A stretch of 64,000 nt of DNA from Blautia massiliensis (ex Durand et al. 2017) (GCF_001487165.1 NZ_LN913006.1:3338045-3402044), one strand, 5' to 3'; shown: positions 27,190 to 36,691, numbered from the stretch's first letter. Numbers and translations: made by a program. The notes: generated by a model from the letters alone, not told the origin.

Positions 27190-27225
27190 CACAGAAAATC
27201 CATGTTAAACAGTGACTTTTCTGTG
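27190..27225. promoter_or_regulatory. Inverted repeat in the tetR/sensor divergent region
   Basis: CACAGAAAA (27190-27198) and TTTTCTGTG (27217-27225) are perfect inverted arms 18 nt apart. They lie 50-90 nt upstream of the TetR start and 50 nt upstream of the sensor gene, a suitable place for the TetR operator. Binding is not shown. Confidence 0.5.
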
Positions 27226-27278
27226 AAATTATGATAAACTGGATCTGGAATATTTTGCGGAACAGAACGGAGTGTACT

Positions 27279-28307
27279 ATGAAGAAAAAATCAGTTTGTA
27301 TCCTGCTGATCTTTGCTGCCGTGATAGTACTTACTTATGTGACAGGAGAATCCTATTACAGAGGAATCAGTGAAAAAGCAGGGTTGGATAAACAGGAAGA
27401 GAAAATATATAAATACCAGTACGACATGATCGTGGACAGCCCCGATTCCCAGTTCTGGCAGGCAGTATATGACAGTGCGAAGAAAAAAGCAGCTCAGAAT
27501 AATGTACTGCTTGAGATCATGGGGCCGGACAGAGGAACATCCTATGATAAACTTGATTATATGAATATGAGCATTGCGGCCAAGGCGGATGGTATTATCC
27601 TGCAGTATAATGGAGAAGCCGGTCTGGAAGAAGCAATCAATACTGCAGTAAGAAACGGAATACCGGTGGTTACAGTCATGAGTGATGCGGTGCACAGCCG
27701 CCGCCAGAGCTTTGTGGGAGTCAGCGATTATCAGCTTGGCATGGCTTACGGGGAAATTGTTGCCAAATACGTGGATGAGAACACGAAGAAGATCCTGATC
27801 CTGCAGAAACGGGACATTGATGATATGAACGAAAGTCAGATATACACTCAGATCAGCAATGCGGTGAAGATGGCAGCTGGGTCTGAGGATATTGAGATCA
27901 AGGGAAGGAATCTTCTGTCAACAGGAACCTTTGAAACAGAGGAGGCAGTTACTGATATTTTTCAGCAGAAGCGGAATGTTCCGGATATCCTTGTGTGTAT
28001 GGATGAGGAGACAACGGAGTGTGCAAGACAGGCAATTCTGGATTTCAACCTTGCAGGAAAAGTGAAGATCATTGGTTATTATACATCTGAGGATATTCTG
28101 GCGGCAGTTGAAAAAGGTGTTATTTCAGTTACCTGTGATGTGGACACGACCCAGCTGGGACAGTACAGTGTGGAGGCAGTTACCAGCTATATAGAAGATG
28201 GAAGAACCAATTCTTTCTACAACGTAGACATTAATTTTCTTGACAGAACAGCAGTGAAGAAGATGAGGAGGGAGGCAGTCACAGATGAAAAAGATCCGTT
28301 GGAGTGA
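27279..28307 (+). CDS. Membrane-anchored sugar-binding sensor protein (XylFII-like)
   Basis: A 342-residue periplasmic-binding-protein-fold protein (family of XylF/ChvE/RbsB) held by an N-terminal hydrophobic helix (VCILLIFAAVIVLTYVTG, about 5-23) with no lipobox. MIVDSPDSQFWQAVYDSAKKKA and ADGIILQYNGEAGLEEAINTA are typical of this fold. It overlaps the LytS kinase gene by 23 nt. This arrangement matches XylFII-LytS systems of Clostridium, in which an anchored binding protein presents the sugar to the kinase. Ligand specificity is unknown. ATG 27279 has GGAG upstream; the longer frame from 27231 has none. Confidence 0.85.
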   Translation: MKKKSVCILLIFAAVIVLTYVTGESYYRGISEKAGLDKQEEKIYKYQYDMIVDSPDSQFWQAVYDSAKKKAAQNNVLLEIMGPDRGTSYDKLDYMNMSIAAKADGIILQYNGEAGLEEAINTAVRNGIPVVTVMSDAVHSRRQSFVGVSDYQLGMAYGEIVAKYVDENTKKILILQKRDIDDMNESQIYTQISNAVKMAAGSEDIEIKGRNLLSTGTFETEEAVTDIFQQKRNVPDILVCMDEETTECARQAILDFNLAGKVKIIGYYTSEDILAAVEKGVISVTCDVDTTQLGQYSVEAVTSYIEDGRTNSFYNVDINFLDRTAVKKMRREAVTDEKDPLE

Positions 28308-29793
28308 CTTTTCTCTTGTAAGCAAGATCATGATCGAGGTTGGCGTGCTGGCAGTTTTACTGTTCAGCATCAACATGTTGTTTTATGCGCGGATCAACAA
28401 CTCCATGCAGGAGATGGATGATGTGTATGCCAGCAATGCCCAGATCACAGAGCTTGGGCAGGTTTTTGACGATGTGCAGGACAGTATGTACCAGTATCTG
28501 AAGGTAAAAAACTCTCAGGCACTGATGGATTATTATCAGAATGAGGCGAAATACAGGCAGGAGCTGGAGAAGTTAAATGAACGGAATATTGATGATTCCG
28601 TAAAACTTCTGGAGAAGAAGATACGTAAGATGTCGGAATCATATCTTTCCTGTACCGCAGGAACTGTAGCTGCCAAGAGAGGCAGGAATGTGGAGAAATA
28701 TAAGCAGGAATATGATGAAAGTCTGGAGCTTTACAGTTATATCCAGAGTTCTATGGATGAGCTGAACAAGCAGCTTTTTAAAGAAAATTCCCAGACTTAT
28801 GCAGCTCTCCGGGCGGTTATGAGATATCTGGAGATCAGTAATATGATGATCATGCTTCTGGTGGTGATCTGTGGAATGTTCCTTCTGATCATGGCAACAA
28901 GGGAGATGTTCCTGCCGCTGACTAATATGGCAGAAACTGCACAGCTGGTAGGTCAGGGGAATTTTAATGTAAAGATGCCCCCAGCAGATTCCAGGGATGA
29001 GCTTGGAACGGTAACAAGAGCCTTTAATACCATGGTGGATAATCTTGGTCTTTACATTGCCAGGACAAAGGCCAGCATGGAAAAAGAACAGCAGATGATA
29101 GAGAGGGAGCTTTTGATGGAAACACATCTCAAGGAGGCACAGCTTAAGTATCTCCAGTCTCAGATCAACCCGCATTTCCTTTTTAATTCCCTGAATGCAG
29201 GAGTACAGCTTGCAATGATGGAGGATGCAGAAAAAACCAGTATCTTTGTGGAAAAGATGGCAGATTTTTTTCGCTACAATGTAAAGAAGGGTGAGGAAGA
29301 TGCCACACTGGAGGAAGAACTGGAGGCTGTGGATAATTACATTTATATTCTGAATGTACGGTTTGCCGGGGACATCCATTTTTCAAAAAAAGTGGAATGT
29401 GATGTGGAAAATGTACGTGTTCCCAGTATGATCCTGCAGCCGGTTGTGGAAAACGCAGTCAATCATGGAATCCGGAATATAGATTGGGAAGGACATATTG
29501 ATCTCAGTGTGGAGAAATGGAACGACCATATTGAGATCAGTGTTCGGGATAACGGACTGGGCATGACCGGAGAACAGATACAAAGAGTACTGTCAAAAAA
29601 AGTCCACAGCAGTTCAGGCGAGGGTGATTCCACGGGAATCGGAATGAATAATGTGATCAGCCGTCTGGAACTATATTATGAGCGGGACGGATTAATGGAA
29701 ATATACAGTGAAGGTGAAGGAATGGGAACAGAGGTAGTGATCAATATTCCTCTGGAGAGGAGCGAAAAAAATGTACAGAATCCTGATTGCTGA
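28285..29793 (+). CDS. Sensor histidine kinase (LytS/YesM type)
   Basis: A 502-residue kinase: membrane helix near 12-34, extracytoplasmic region (35-180), second helix (about 185-207), HAMP linker (MFLPLTNMAETAQLVGQGNF), His_kinase domain with QSQINPHFLFNSLNA (phosphoacceptor His), and HATPase_c domain (VVENAVNHGIRN, VRDNGLGM, GIGMNNVISRL). It is the kinase partner of the overlapping sugar sensor upstream and the overlapping YesN regulator downstream (23-nt overlaps on both sides). Confidence 0.93.
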   Translation: MKKIRWSDFSLVSKIMIEVGVLAVLLFSINMLFYARINNSMQEMDDVYASNAQITELGQVFDDVQDSMYQYLKVKNSQALMDYYQNEAKYRQELEKLNERNIDDSVKLLEKKIRKMSESYLSCTAGTVAAKRGRNVEKYKQEYDESLELYSYIQSSMDELNKQLFKENSQTYAALRAVMRYLEISNMMIMLLVVICGMFLLIMATREMFLPLTNMAETAQLVGQGNFNVKMPPADSRDELGTVTRAFNTMVDNLGLYIARTKASMEKEQQMIERELLMETHLKEAQLKYLQSQINPHFLFNSLNAGVQLAMMEDAEKTSIFVEKMADFFRYNVKKGEEDATLEEELEAVDNYIYILNVRFAGDIHFSKKVECDVENVRVPSMILQPVVENAVNHGIRNIDWEGHIDLSVEKWNDHIEISVRDNGLGMTGEQIQRVLSKKVHSSSGEGDSTGIGMNNVISRLELYYERDGLMEIYSEGEGMGTEVVINIPLERSEKNVQNPDC

Positions 29794-31369
29794 TGATGAG
29801 GGGATCATGCTGGAATCCCTGAAAAATATTATAAGTTCCAACTATGGAAATGAATGTGAGATCCATACAGCCAAGACAGGCCGTGTGGTTGTGGAGGAGG
29901 CGGAGAAATATCCGCCGGATATCTGCTTTATGGACATTCAGATGCCGGGCTTAAGTGGGATCCAGGCAATCCGGGAAATTCAGAAATTTAACAGATCTGT
30001 GGTCTTTGTGATCATTACAGCCTATGATAAATTTAATTATGCCAAGGAAGCGGTAAATCTTGGAGTTATGGAATTTCTTACCAAGCCGGTAAACAAAAAG
30101 GTGATTTTGGAAACATGCTCCAAAGCTATGGAAAAGGTAGATTACACAAGACAGAAGCGAAGCGATGATCTCCGTATCCGTGAAAAGCTGGAGACAGTTG
30201 TGCCCATGATCGAAAGCGGATATATCAATAATATTCTTCTGCAGGATGATTTTCAGACATATCAGGATAATTACAGGGAGCTTCTGGATATCCGGGAAGA
30301 ATATGGATATATGATCGTGGCTGAATTCGGGGATTCCACGGAAAATGGCGTTCTTACCAATGCGGTGGGGGCCAGTGTGAAGGCAAACAAATTTTATTCC
30401 ACATTCCGGGAAATCGCTCAGGGATTTTTTGAATGTCTGGTAGGACCCATTATGGGAAACCGTATTGTACTGCTTGTTCCATACCGTAATTCCAGGGAGT
30501 CCTATGAGGAACGTGTGGAGGTTGTAACAAGAACCAGAAACATGGTACATAAGCTGGAAAGCAGGATCGACAGTAAATTTCGCTGTGGTATCGGCCGGGT
30601 GAAGGAGATGGGAAGCACCATGAAAGAATCCTTCAAGGAGGCCATGATCGCACTTCGGGAAAGCACCAGCCATGTTATACATATTGAGGATGTTCCGGCT
30701 GCACAGAAATATGACGGCGAATATCCAAGAGATCTGGAACGTCGCTATGAAAAGCGGGTGATGGATAAGGATGTGGCAGGAGCTTTAAGCTGTGCCGAGG
30801 AATTTATCAGGTGGATGGAGAAGCAGCCGGGAGTAGATCTGGAGGACATGCGCATCAAGATCCTGGAGCTTGTGATGGGAGTGGAAAAAAAGGCCTTTTT
30901 TGCAGGTACCGTGAAATATGCGATCAGCTGCCGCAGAAATTATATTCATGAGATCCAGGAATATACAGATATAGAAGGAATGAAAAAATGGTTCCTGGGC
31001 AAAACATCAGAAATCTGCAGTAACATGGAAAGTGCAAGGGAAAAAGAAGCGGTTTCTATTATCGAAAAAGCAAAGTCCTATATTCGGGACAATTATAAAA
31101 AAGATATTTCACTGGATGAGGTGTCACGGGAGGTGGATATCAGCCCTTATTATTTCAGCAAGCTTTTTAAGCAGGAGACCGGAGGAAATTTTATCGAGTA
31201 TCTTACAGAAGTGCGGCTTCGGAATGCAAGAGAACTTCTCAAAGATTCAGGGCTTTCCATCAAGGAGATCTGTGCGGAATCCGGATACAGCGACCCCAAT
31301 TATTTCAGCAGGATATTCAAAAAATACGAAGGCGTGACACCAAGTGAATTCAGAGAGAGGTTGAGGTAG
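29771..31369 (+). CDS. Response regulator with AraC output domain (YesN type)
   Basis: A 532-residue regulator: receiver domain (1-120) with ILIADDE and the phosphoacceptor Asp in CFMDIQMPGLSG and lysine in EFLTKPVNKK; a long middle region (about 130-420) of the YesN type; and a C-terminal AraC domain (430-532; ISLDEVSREVDISPYYFSKLF and IKEICAESGYSDPNYFSRIF). It should activate the ABC importer genes downstream when the sensor kinase detects sugar. GAGAGGAG lies upstream of the ATG. Confidence 0.93.
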   Translation: MYRILIADDEGIMLESLKNIISSNYGNECEIHTAKTGRVVVEEAEKYPPDICFMDIQMPGLSGIQAIREIQKFNRSVVFVIITAYDKFNYAKEAVNLGVMEFLTKPVNKKVILETCSKAMEKVDYTRQKRSDDLRIREKLETVVPMIESGYINNILLQDDFQTYQDNYRELLDIREEYGYMIVAEFGDSTENGVLTNAVGASVKANKFYSTFREIAQGFFECLVGPIMGNRIVLLVPYRNSRESYEERVEVVTRTRNMVHKLESRIDSKFRCGIGRVKEMGSTMKESFKEAMIALRESTSHVIHIEDVPAAQKYDGEYPRDLERRYEKRVMDKDVAGALSCAEEFIRWMEKQPGVDLEDMRIKILELVMGVEKKAFFAGTVKYAISCRRNYIHEIQEYTDIEGMKKWFLGKTSEICSNMESAREKEAVSIIEKAKSYIRDNYKKDISLDEVSREVDISPYYFSKLFKQETGGNFIEYLTEVRLRNARELLKDSGLSIKEICAESGYSDPNYFSRIFKKYEGVTPSEFRERLR

Positions 31370-31374
31370 ACAAT

Positions 31375-32454
31375 ATGAGCGGGGGGAAAATGATCAGGAA
31401 GCTGTTGATCTTGCTGTGTCTGTTGACATTGATGCTGAATGGCTGTGCTTCCGAAAAAATAAAGCAGACAGCTGCACAGGAAAACGATACAGAGGAAGAC
31501 AGTGGTGAAAAGAAAATTCAGATCGGTCTTACAGTGGATTCCTTTGTTATTGAGAGGTGGATTCGTGACAGGGATGCATTCGTGGCAACCGCAAGGGAAT
31601 TGGGAGCGGAAGTGAATGTTCAGGATGCGGGAGCAGATACAAAAGAGCAGATCAGCCAGATCGACTATTTTATCAGGAAGCATATGGATGTGATCGTGAT
31701 CATTGCCAGAGACTGCAAGGCATTATCTGAGGCTGTGGAGCGTGCCCACAATGTAGGGATCAGGGTGATCTCCTATGACCGTATGGTAAATGATGCGGAT
31801 ACAGACATGTATATTTCCTTTGATAACCGGAAAGTCGGAGAGGTCATGGCACAGTCCATGATGGAAGCGATCCCTGATGGCGGAAAGATTTTTATGGTCC
31901 AGGGATCTGCTTCAGATAACAATGTGGACATGGTAAAAGAGGGATTTGAAGACACTCTGAAAAACAGTGATCTGAAGGTGGTTTACGAAGCCAACTGTGA
32001 GGGCTGGGTCGCGGAGCTGGCAGCAGATTATGTGGAGGAGGCACTGGAAGAGTACCCCGATGTAAAGGGAATCATGTGTGGAAATGATGATATTGCCAGC
32101 CAGGTGATACAGGTTCTTGCGGAAAACCAGCTTGCCGGACAGGTGATCGTGGTAGGCCAGGATGGTGATCTGGCTGCATGTCAGCGTATTGTAGAAGGAA
32201 CCCAGTACATGACAGCATTTAAATCTATCGAAGATCTGGCATGCCAGGCAGCTGAATATGCGGTGAAGATGGCAGAAGAGGGAAAGCTTCCGTCAGATGT
32301 GACAGATACCATGAACGATGGAAGCTACGATATCCCGGCGAAGGTGCTGGAACCGGTTGCCGTTACAAGGGATAATATTGATGAGGTGATCATTGACGGC
32401 GGTTTCCACAGAAGGGATGAAGTATATCTCAATACAGATTATGATACAGAGTAA
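31375..32454 (+). CDS. Lipoprotein sugar-binding protein (XylF-like)
   Basis: A 359-residue receptor with a lipoprotein signal peptide ending LMLNGCAS (lipobox cysteine at 24), followed by an acidic linker and a type I periplasmic-binding-protein fold (KIQIGLTVDSFVIERWIRDRDAF, shown in part; VISYDRMVNDADTDMYISFDN; GNDDIASQVIQVL). It begins five bases after the response-regulator stop and so belongs to the sensory operon. It may feed the importer or add a second sensing input. A start at the internal ATG 31390 is possible. Confidence 0.9.
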   Translation: MSGGKMIRKLLILLCLLTLMLNGCASEKIKQTAAQENDTEEDSGEKKIQIGLTVDSFVIERWIRDRDAFVATARELGAEVNVQDAGADTKEQISQIDYFIRKHMDVIVIIARDCKALSEAVERAHNVGIRVISYDRMVNDADTDMYISFDNRKVGEVMAQSMMEAIPDGGKIFMVQGSASDNNVDMVKEGFEDTLKNSDLKVVYEANCEGWVAELAADYVEEALEEYPDVKGIMCGNDDIASQVIQVLAENQLAGQVIVVGQDGDLAACQRIVEGTQYMTAFKSIEDLACQAAEYAVKMAEEGKLPSDVTDTMNDGSYDIPAKVLEPVAVTRDNIDEVIIDGGFHRRDEVYLNTDYDTE

Positions 32455-32572
32455 TGCAGAACAGATTGCATACCGGCATATATGTGGTGGTGAAATTCTG
32501 CAAGTAATGTGGCAGTGTAGCCATATGTGCAATAATACACAATTATGACAAAAATCAATAGCAGATTTTTGG

Positions 32573-32625
32573 TGCAAAAATGTCTTGCCTGATGCAGGGC
32601 ATTTTTCTTTTGCAAAAAAATGTCT
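32573..32625 (+). promoter_or_regulatory. Direct repeats upstream of chvE (candidate YesN sites)
   Basis: TGCAAAAATGTCT (32573-32585) is repeated as TGCAAAAAAATGTCT (32611-32625). Weaker relatives occur near 32499 (TGCAAGTAATGT) and 32528 (TGCAATAATACAC). The last copy ends 35 nt upstream of the -10 box, where an AraC-type activator would contact polymerase. Confidence 0.5.
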
Positions 32626-32657
32626 CTGTCATTGCCAACTATGTCCAGACAGTCCTG

Positions 32658-32666
32658 TGCTATAGT
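32658..32666 (+). promoter_or_regulatory. Extended -10 promoter of the chvE-mmsAB operon
   Basis: TGC-TATAGT with no -35 box at the proper distance, about 58 nt upstream of the chvE start. This suits an activator-dependent promoter. Confidence 0.5.
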
Positions 32667-32723
32667 AACATCATCGAAGGAAACGTGATTCAAAAAACAA
32701 ATAATGAAACGGAGGATTTTACA

Positions 32724-33791
32724 ATGAAAAGAAAAATGGTATCTGCACTTCTTTGCGCAACAATGGTAGCTGGTATGGTGGTAGTTCCGGCAGCAACAGC
32801 ACAGGCAGCAGACAAGAAACTGATCGGTGTTACCATGCCGACCAAGGATCTCCAGAGATGGAACCAGGATGGCGAGAACATGAAGAAAGAGCTGGAGGCA
32901 GCAGGATATGAAGTAGACCTTCAGTATGCATCCAACGACGTAAGCACACAGGTTTCCCAGCTTGAGAACCAGGTAGCAAACGGATGCGACCTTCTGGTTG
33001 TGGCATCCATCGACGGAAGCAGCCTTGGCGAGCCTCTGAAACAGGCCAAAGAAAAAGGAATTCCGGTTATCTCCTATGACCGTCTTCTTATGAATTCTGA
33101 TGCAGTTTCCTATTATGCAACATTTGATAACTACAAAGTAGGACAGAAACAGGGCGAGTACCTGGTAGACGCACTGGATCTTGATAATCAGGATGGACCG
33201 TTTAACATCGAGCTGTTCACAGGAGATCCTGGTGATAACAACTGTAACTTCTTCTTCGGTGGTGCAATGGATGTTCTCCAGAAATACATCGATGACGGTA
33301 AGCTGGTAGTAAAATCCGGACAGACAGAGTTCGAGCAGGTTGCTACCGCAAACTGGGATAGTGCAAAAGCACAGGACAGAATGGATACCATCATCGCAGG
33401 TAACTACTCTGACGGAACAAACCTTGACGCAGTTCTCTGCTCCAACGATTCCACAGCCCTTGGTGTTGAGAATGCACTGGCAGCTTCCTACACAGGAGAA
33501 TATCCGATCATCACCGGTCAGGACTGTGATACACCGAACGTTAAGAACCTTGTAGCAGGAAAACAGGCAATGTCCGTATTTAAAGATACAAGAGCTCTTG
33601 CATCTGCAGTAGTAAAAATGGTTGACTCCATCATGAAAGGTGAGGAGCCGGAAGTGAACGATACAAAATCCTATGATAACGGAACAGGTGTCATCCCGAC
33701 ATACCTTTGCGATCCGGTTGTTGTTACAACAGATAACTACAAAGAAATCCTGATCGATTCCGGATACTACACAGAGGATCAGATCAAATAA
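32724..33791 (+). CDS. chvE: Multiple-sugar-binding receptor ChvE
   Basis: A 355-residue receptor of the ChvE/multiple-monosaccharide family (VTMPTKDLQRWNQDGENMK, VISYDRLLMNSDAVSYYATFDN, FTGDPGDNNCNFFF). It has a cleavable signal peptide (MVSALLCATMVAGMVVVPA, cleavage near AQA-AD) but no lipobox cysteine, as with the receptor at 11006. It supplies glucose, galactose, xylose or arabinose-type monosaccharides to MmsAB. GGAGG precedes the ATG at 32724; the longer upstream frame is not supported. Confidence 0.92.
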   Translation: MKRKMVSALLCATMVAGMVVVPAATAQAADKKLIGVTMPTKDLQRWNQDGENMKKELEAAGYEVDLQYASNDVSTQVSQLENQVANGCDLLVVASIDGSSLGEPLKQAKEKGIPVISYDRLLMNSDAVSYYATFDNYKVGQKQGEYLVDALDLDNQDGPFNIELFTGDPGDNNCNFFFGGAMDVLQKYIDDGKLVVKSGQTEFEQVATANWDSAKAQDRMDTIIAGNYSDGTNLDAVLCSNDSTALGVENALAASYTGEYPIITGQDCDTPNVKNLVAGKQAMSVFKDTRALASAVVKMVDSIMKGEEPEVNDTKSYDNGTGVIPTYLCDPVVVTTDNYKEILIDSGYYTEDQIK

Positions 33792-33819
33792 TCATAATTT
33801 TTAAGAAAGAAATTTATCA

Positions 33820-33850
33820 CATGCAGGCGGGGAATATAACCGCCTGCATG
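33820..33850 (+). other. Intercistronic hairpin between chvE and mmsA
   Basis: CATGCAGGCGG (33820-33830) pairs perfectly with CCGCCTGCATG (33840-33850) and has no U-tract. It parallels the hairpin at 12296-12327 after the other sugar receptor gene and probably allows more receptor than transporter to be made. Confidence 0.75.
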
Positions 33851-33876
33851 AACAGTGGAAAGGGAGGGAAATTGAG

Positions 33877-35415
33877 TTGGCTAAGATACTTCTGGAAATG
33901 AAAAATATCACCAAAACTTTCCCAGGTGTAAAGGCACTGGATAATGTTAATCTCCAGGTCGAGGAAGGCGAGATCCACGCACTGGTAGGTGAGAACGGTG
34001 CCGGTAAATCTACATTGATGAATGTATTAAGTGGTATATATCCGTACGGCTCGTATGAAGGAAATATTATTTACGATGGTGAGATCTGTAAATTTAACAC
34101 CATCAAAGACAGTGAACATAAAGGAATTGTGATCATTCACCAGGAACTGGCACTGATCCCGTATATGACTATCGGTGAAAACATGTACCTGGGCAATGAA
34201 AGAGGCAGGAGCTTTTCCATTAACTGGAATGAAACTTATGGGGAAGCAGATAAATATTTGAAAATAGTGGGACTGGAGGAATCCTCCAGAACTTTGATCA
34301 AGGATATCGGTGTAGGTAAACAGCAGCTGGTTGAGATCGCAAAGGCACTTGCAAAGAATGCAAAGCTGCTCATTCTGGATGAGCCTACCGCATCACTGAA
34401 CGAAGATGACTCCAAAGCTCTTCTGGATCTTCTTCTGAAATTCAAGAAGCAGGGAATGACCTCTATCATCATTTCCCATAAATTAAATGAGATTTCCTAT
34501 GTGGCAGATAAGATCACAGTTATCCGAGATGGATCTACCATTGAAACACTGGATAAAAAGAAAGACGATTTTTCTGAGCAGAGGATCATTCAGGGAATGG
34601 TTGGACGTGAGATGACAGACCGGTTCCCGAAACGTCCAAATGTAAAGATCGGCGATGTTTCCATGGAAGTTAAGAACTGGAATGTTTACCATCCTCTGTA
34701 TACAGAACGTAAGGTGGTAAATAACGTATCCTTTAAAGTACATAAAGGAGAGGTTGTCGGTATTTCAGGACTGATGGGAGCAGGACGTACAGAATTGGCC
34801 ATGAGTATTTTTGGCAAGAGCTATGGAACTAAGATTTCCGGCCAGGTGTTCATGAATGGAAAAGAAGTGAAGCTGAATACAGTTCAGGAGGCTATTGACA
34901 ACAAGCTCGCCTATGTTACAGAGGATCGAAAAGGAAACGGATTGATCCTTTCCAAGTCCATAAAGATGAACACTACGCTTGCAAACATGTCCGGTATCAG
35001 TAATGGAAAAGTGATCGATACGGATAAAGAATACGCAGTTGCTGAGGAATACAGGAAGAAACTGAAAACCAAGTGTCCGACAGTTGAGCAGAATGTCGGA
35101 AACCTGAGCGGTGGTAATCAGCAGAAGGTCCTTCTTGCAAAATGGATGTTTGCAGAGCCGGATATTCTGATTTTGGATGAACCTACAAGAGGTATTGACG
35201 TAGGTGCCAAATATGAAATCTACTGTATCATCAATGACCTGGTCGCAGCAGGAAAATCTGTGATCATGATCTCTTCTGAGCTTCCGGAAGTGCTTGGAAT
35301 GTCAGACAGAATCTATATCATGAACGAGGGCAGATTCGTAGGTGAGGTAAGTGGTGAGGAAGCTACATCTGAGCTGATCATGTCCAGGATCGTGAAGTCA
35401 GGTAAAGGAGAGTAA
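33877..35415 (+). CDS. mmsA: Monosaccharide ABC transporter ATPase (two cassettes)
   Basis: A 512-residue ATPase with two ABC domains, as in RbsA/MglA/GguA. The first cassette has [16 protein letters not shown] and [13 protein letters not shown]; the second has a degenerate Walker A ([10 protein letters not shown]), signature [10 protein letters not shown] and [17 protein letters not shown]. The start is TTG, backed by AAGGGAGGG. It lies four bases upstream of mmsB. Confidence 0.95.
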   Translation: MAKILLEMKNITKTFPGVKALDNVNLQVEEGEIHALVGENGAGKSTLMNVLSGIYPYGSYEGNIIYDGEICKFNTIKDSEHKGIVIIHQELALIPYMTIGENMYLGNERGRSFSINWNETYGEADKYLKIVGLEESSRTLIKDIGVGKQQLVEIAKALAKNAKLLILDEPTASLNEDDSKALLDLLLKFKKQGMTSIIISHKLNEISYVADKITVIRDGSTIETLDKKKDDFSEQRIIQGMVGREMTDRFPKRPNVKIGDVSMEVKNWNVYHPLYTERKVVNNVSFKVHKGEVVGISGLMGAGRTELAMSIFGKSYGTKISGQVFMNGKEVKLNTVQEAIDNKLAYVTEDRKGNGLILSKSIKMNTTLANMSGISNGKVIDTDKEYAVAEEYRKKLKTKCPTVEQNVGNLSGGNQQKVLLAKWMFAEPDILILDEPTRGIDVGAKYEIYCIINDLVAAGKSVIMISSELPEVLGMSDRIYIMNEGRFVGEVSGEEATSELIMSRIVKSGKGE

Positions 35416-35419
35416 GAAG

Positions 35420-36595
35420 ATGGAGAAAAAGATTAGTTTTTCAGAAATATTAAAAAAATATACCATGGTCATTGTTCTGGTATTTGTTGTGATCATGTTT
35501 TCTGTGAACACAAAGGGCGTTATGCTTCTTCCGCAGAATGTAAATAACCTGGTAGCCCAGAATGCATATGTATTTATTCTTGCAACCGGTATGCTGTTCT
35601 GTATTTTAACAGGTGGTAACATTGATCTGTCAGTTGGTTCTGTTGTATGCTTTGTTGCTGCTGTCGGTGGTAAGATGATGGTTCTCAACAGTATGAACCC
35701 GTATCTCACTATGATCGTGATGCTTCTTGTGGGTATTGCCATTGGTGCATGGCAGGGATTCTGGATCGCTTATGTACGAATTCCTCCATTTATTGTTACT
35801 CTGGCAGGTATGCTTGCTTTTCGTGGCCTTTCCAACGTAGTTCTGGAAGGACAGACCCTGGCCCCGATGCCGGATGCTTATCTGGCTCTGTTCAATAACT
35901 ATATTCCGGACTTCCTTGGTGGAGGTGAAGGATTTAACAGAACATGTTTTGTAGTTGGCATTATTGTCTGCATCGTCTATGTTGCACTTGTTATGAAAAA
36001 CCGTGCAGACCGTGCAAAAAAAGGCTACAGTGTTGAGTCTTTCGGTGGTGTTGCAGTGAAGATGGTTCTGATCTGTGCAGTTGTTCTTGCATTCATGTTC
36101 AGACTTGCTCAGTACAAAGGTATCCCGAATTCCCTTCTCTGGGTTGTAGTGATCATCGCAATCTATACATACATTGCTTCCAAGACTACAACAGGTCGTT
36201 ATTTTTATGCAGTTGGCGGTAATGAGAAGGCAACAAAGCTTTCCGGTATTGATACGAACAAAGTTTATTTCCTTGCTTACTTGAACATGGGTCTTCTGGC
36301 TGCTATCGCAGGTATGGTGACAATGGCCAGATTGAATTCTTCCAACCCGCAGGCTGGTACAAACTTTGAGATGGATGCGATCGGTGCTTGTTTTATTGGT
36401 GGTGCTTCTGCTTATGGTGGTACCGGTACAGTTCCTGGTGTTATCATTGGTGCACTTCTGATGGGTGTTCTGAATCTTGGTATGAGTATCATGGGTATTG
36501 ACCAGAATATCCAGAAGGTTGTTAAAGGTATGGTTCTTCTGGCAGCGGTTATCTTCGATGTTGTCAGCAAGAGAAAATCTTTTATCGTAAAATAA
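35420..36595 (+). CDS. mmsB: Monosaccharide ABC transporter permease
   Basis: A 391-residue permease with about ten membrane helices and the family segments LTGGNIDLSVGSVV, GRYFYAVGGNEKATKLSGI and GAYGGTG-like loop (ASAYGGTGTVPG). It forms the importer with MmsA and ChvE. The last 203 bases of this gene, its terminator and 96 bases beyond are repeated at 42217-42515. Confidence 0.95.
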   Translation: MEKKISFSEILKKYTMVIVLVFVVIMFSVNTKGVMLLPQNVNNLVAQNAYVFILATGMLFCILTGGNIDLSVGSVVCFVAAVGGKMMVLNSMNPYLTMIVMLLVGIAIGAWQGFWIAYVRIPPFIVTLAGMLAFRGLSNVVLEGQTLAPMPDAYLALFNNYIPDFLGGGEGFNRTCFVVGIIVCIVYVALVMKNRADRAKKGYSVESFGGVAVKMVLICAVVLAFMFRLAQYKGIPNSLLWVVVIIAIYTYIASKTTTGRYFYAVGGNEKATKLSGIDTNKVYFLAYLNMGLLAAIAGMVTMARLNSSNPQAGTNFEMDAIGACFIGGASAYGGTGTVPGVIIGALLMGVLNLGMSIMGIDQNIQKVVKGMVLLAAVIFDVVSKRKSFIVK

Positions 36596-36691
36596 TAATA
36601 GTCAGCGAATCAGGACAGCAGGTTTTCGGAGTGATCCGGAACCTGCTGTTTTTGGGTGTATATACTGTTGTTTTATGTAAGGTTATTTTGT
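36393..36691 (+). repeat. 299-bp direct repeat, left copy
   Basis: It is identical to 42217-42515 except for two positions (a T/C within mmsB and an A/G near the end). This copy contains the complete mmsB 3' end; sequence diverges sharply after 36691. Confidence 0.95.
36615..36653 (+). terminator. Intrinsic terminator of the chvE-mmsAB operon
   Basis: ACAGCAGGTT (36615-36624) pairs with AACCTGCTGT (36640-36649), followed by TTTT. A second copy lies in the right-hand 299-bp repeat. Confidence 0.9.

Noticed and set aside
28445..28642. Small minus-strand frames in the histidine-kinase gene
   Set aside because: Antisense to a complete kinase with all catalytic motifs.
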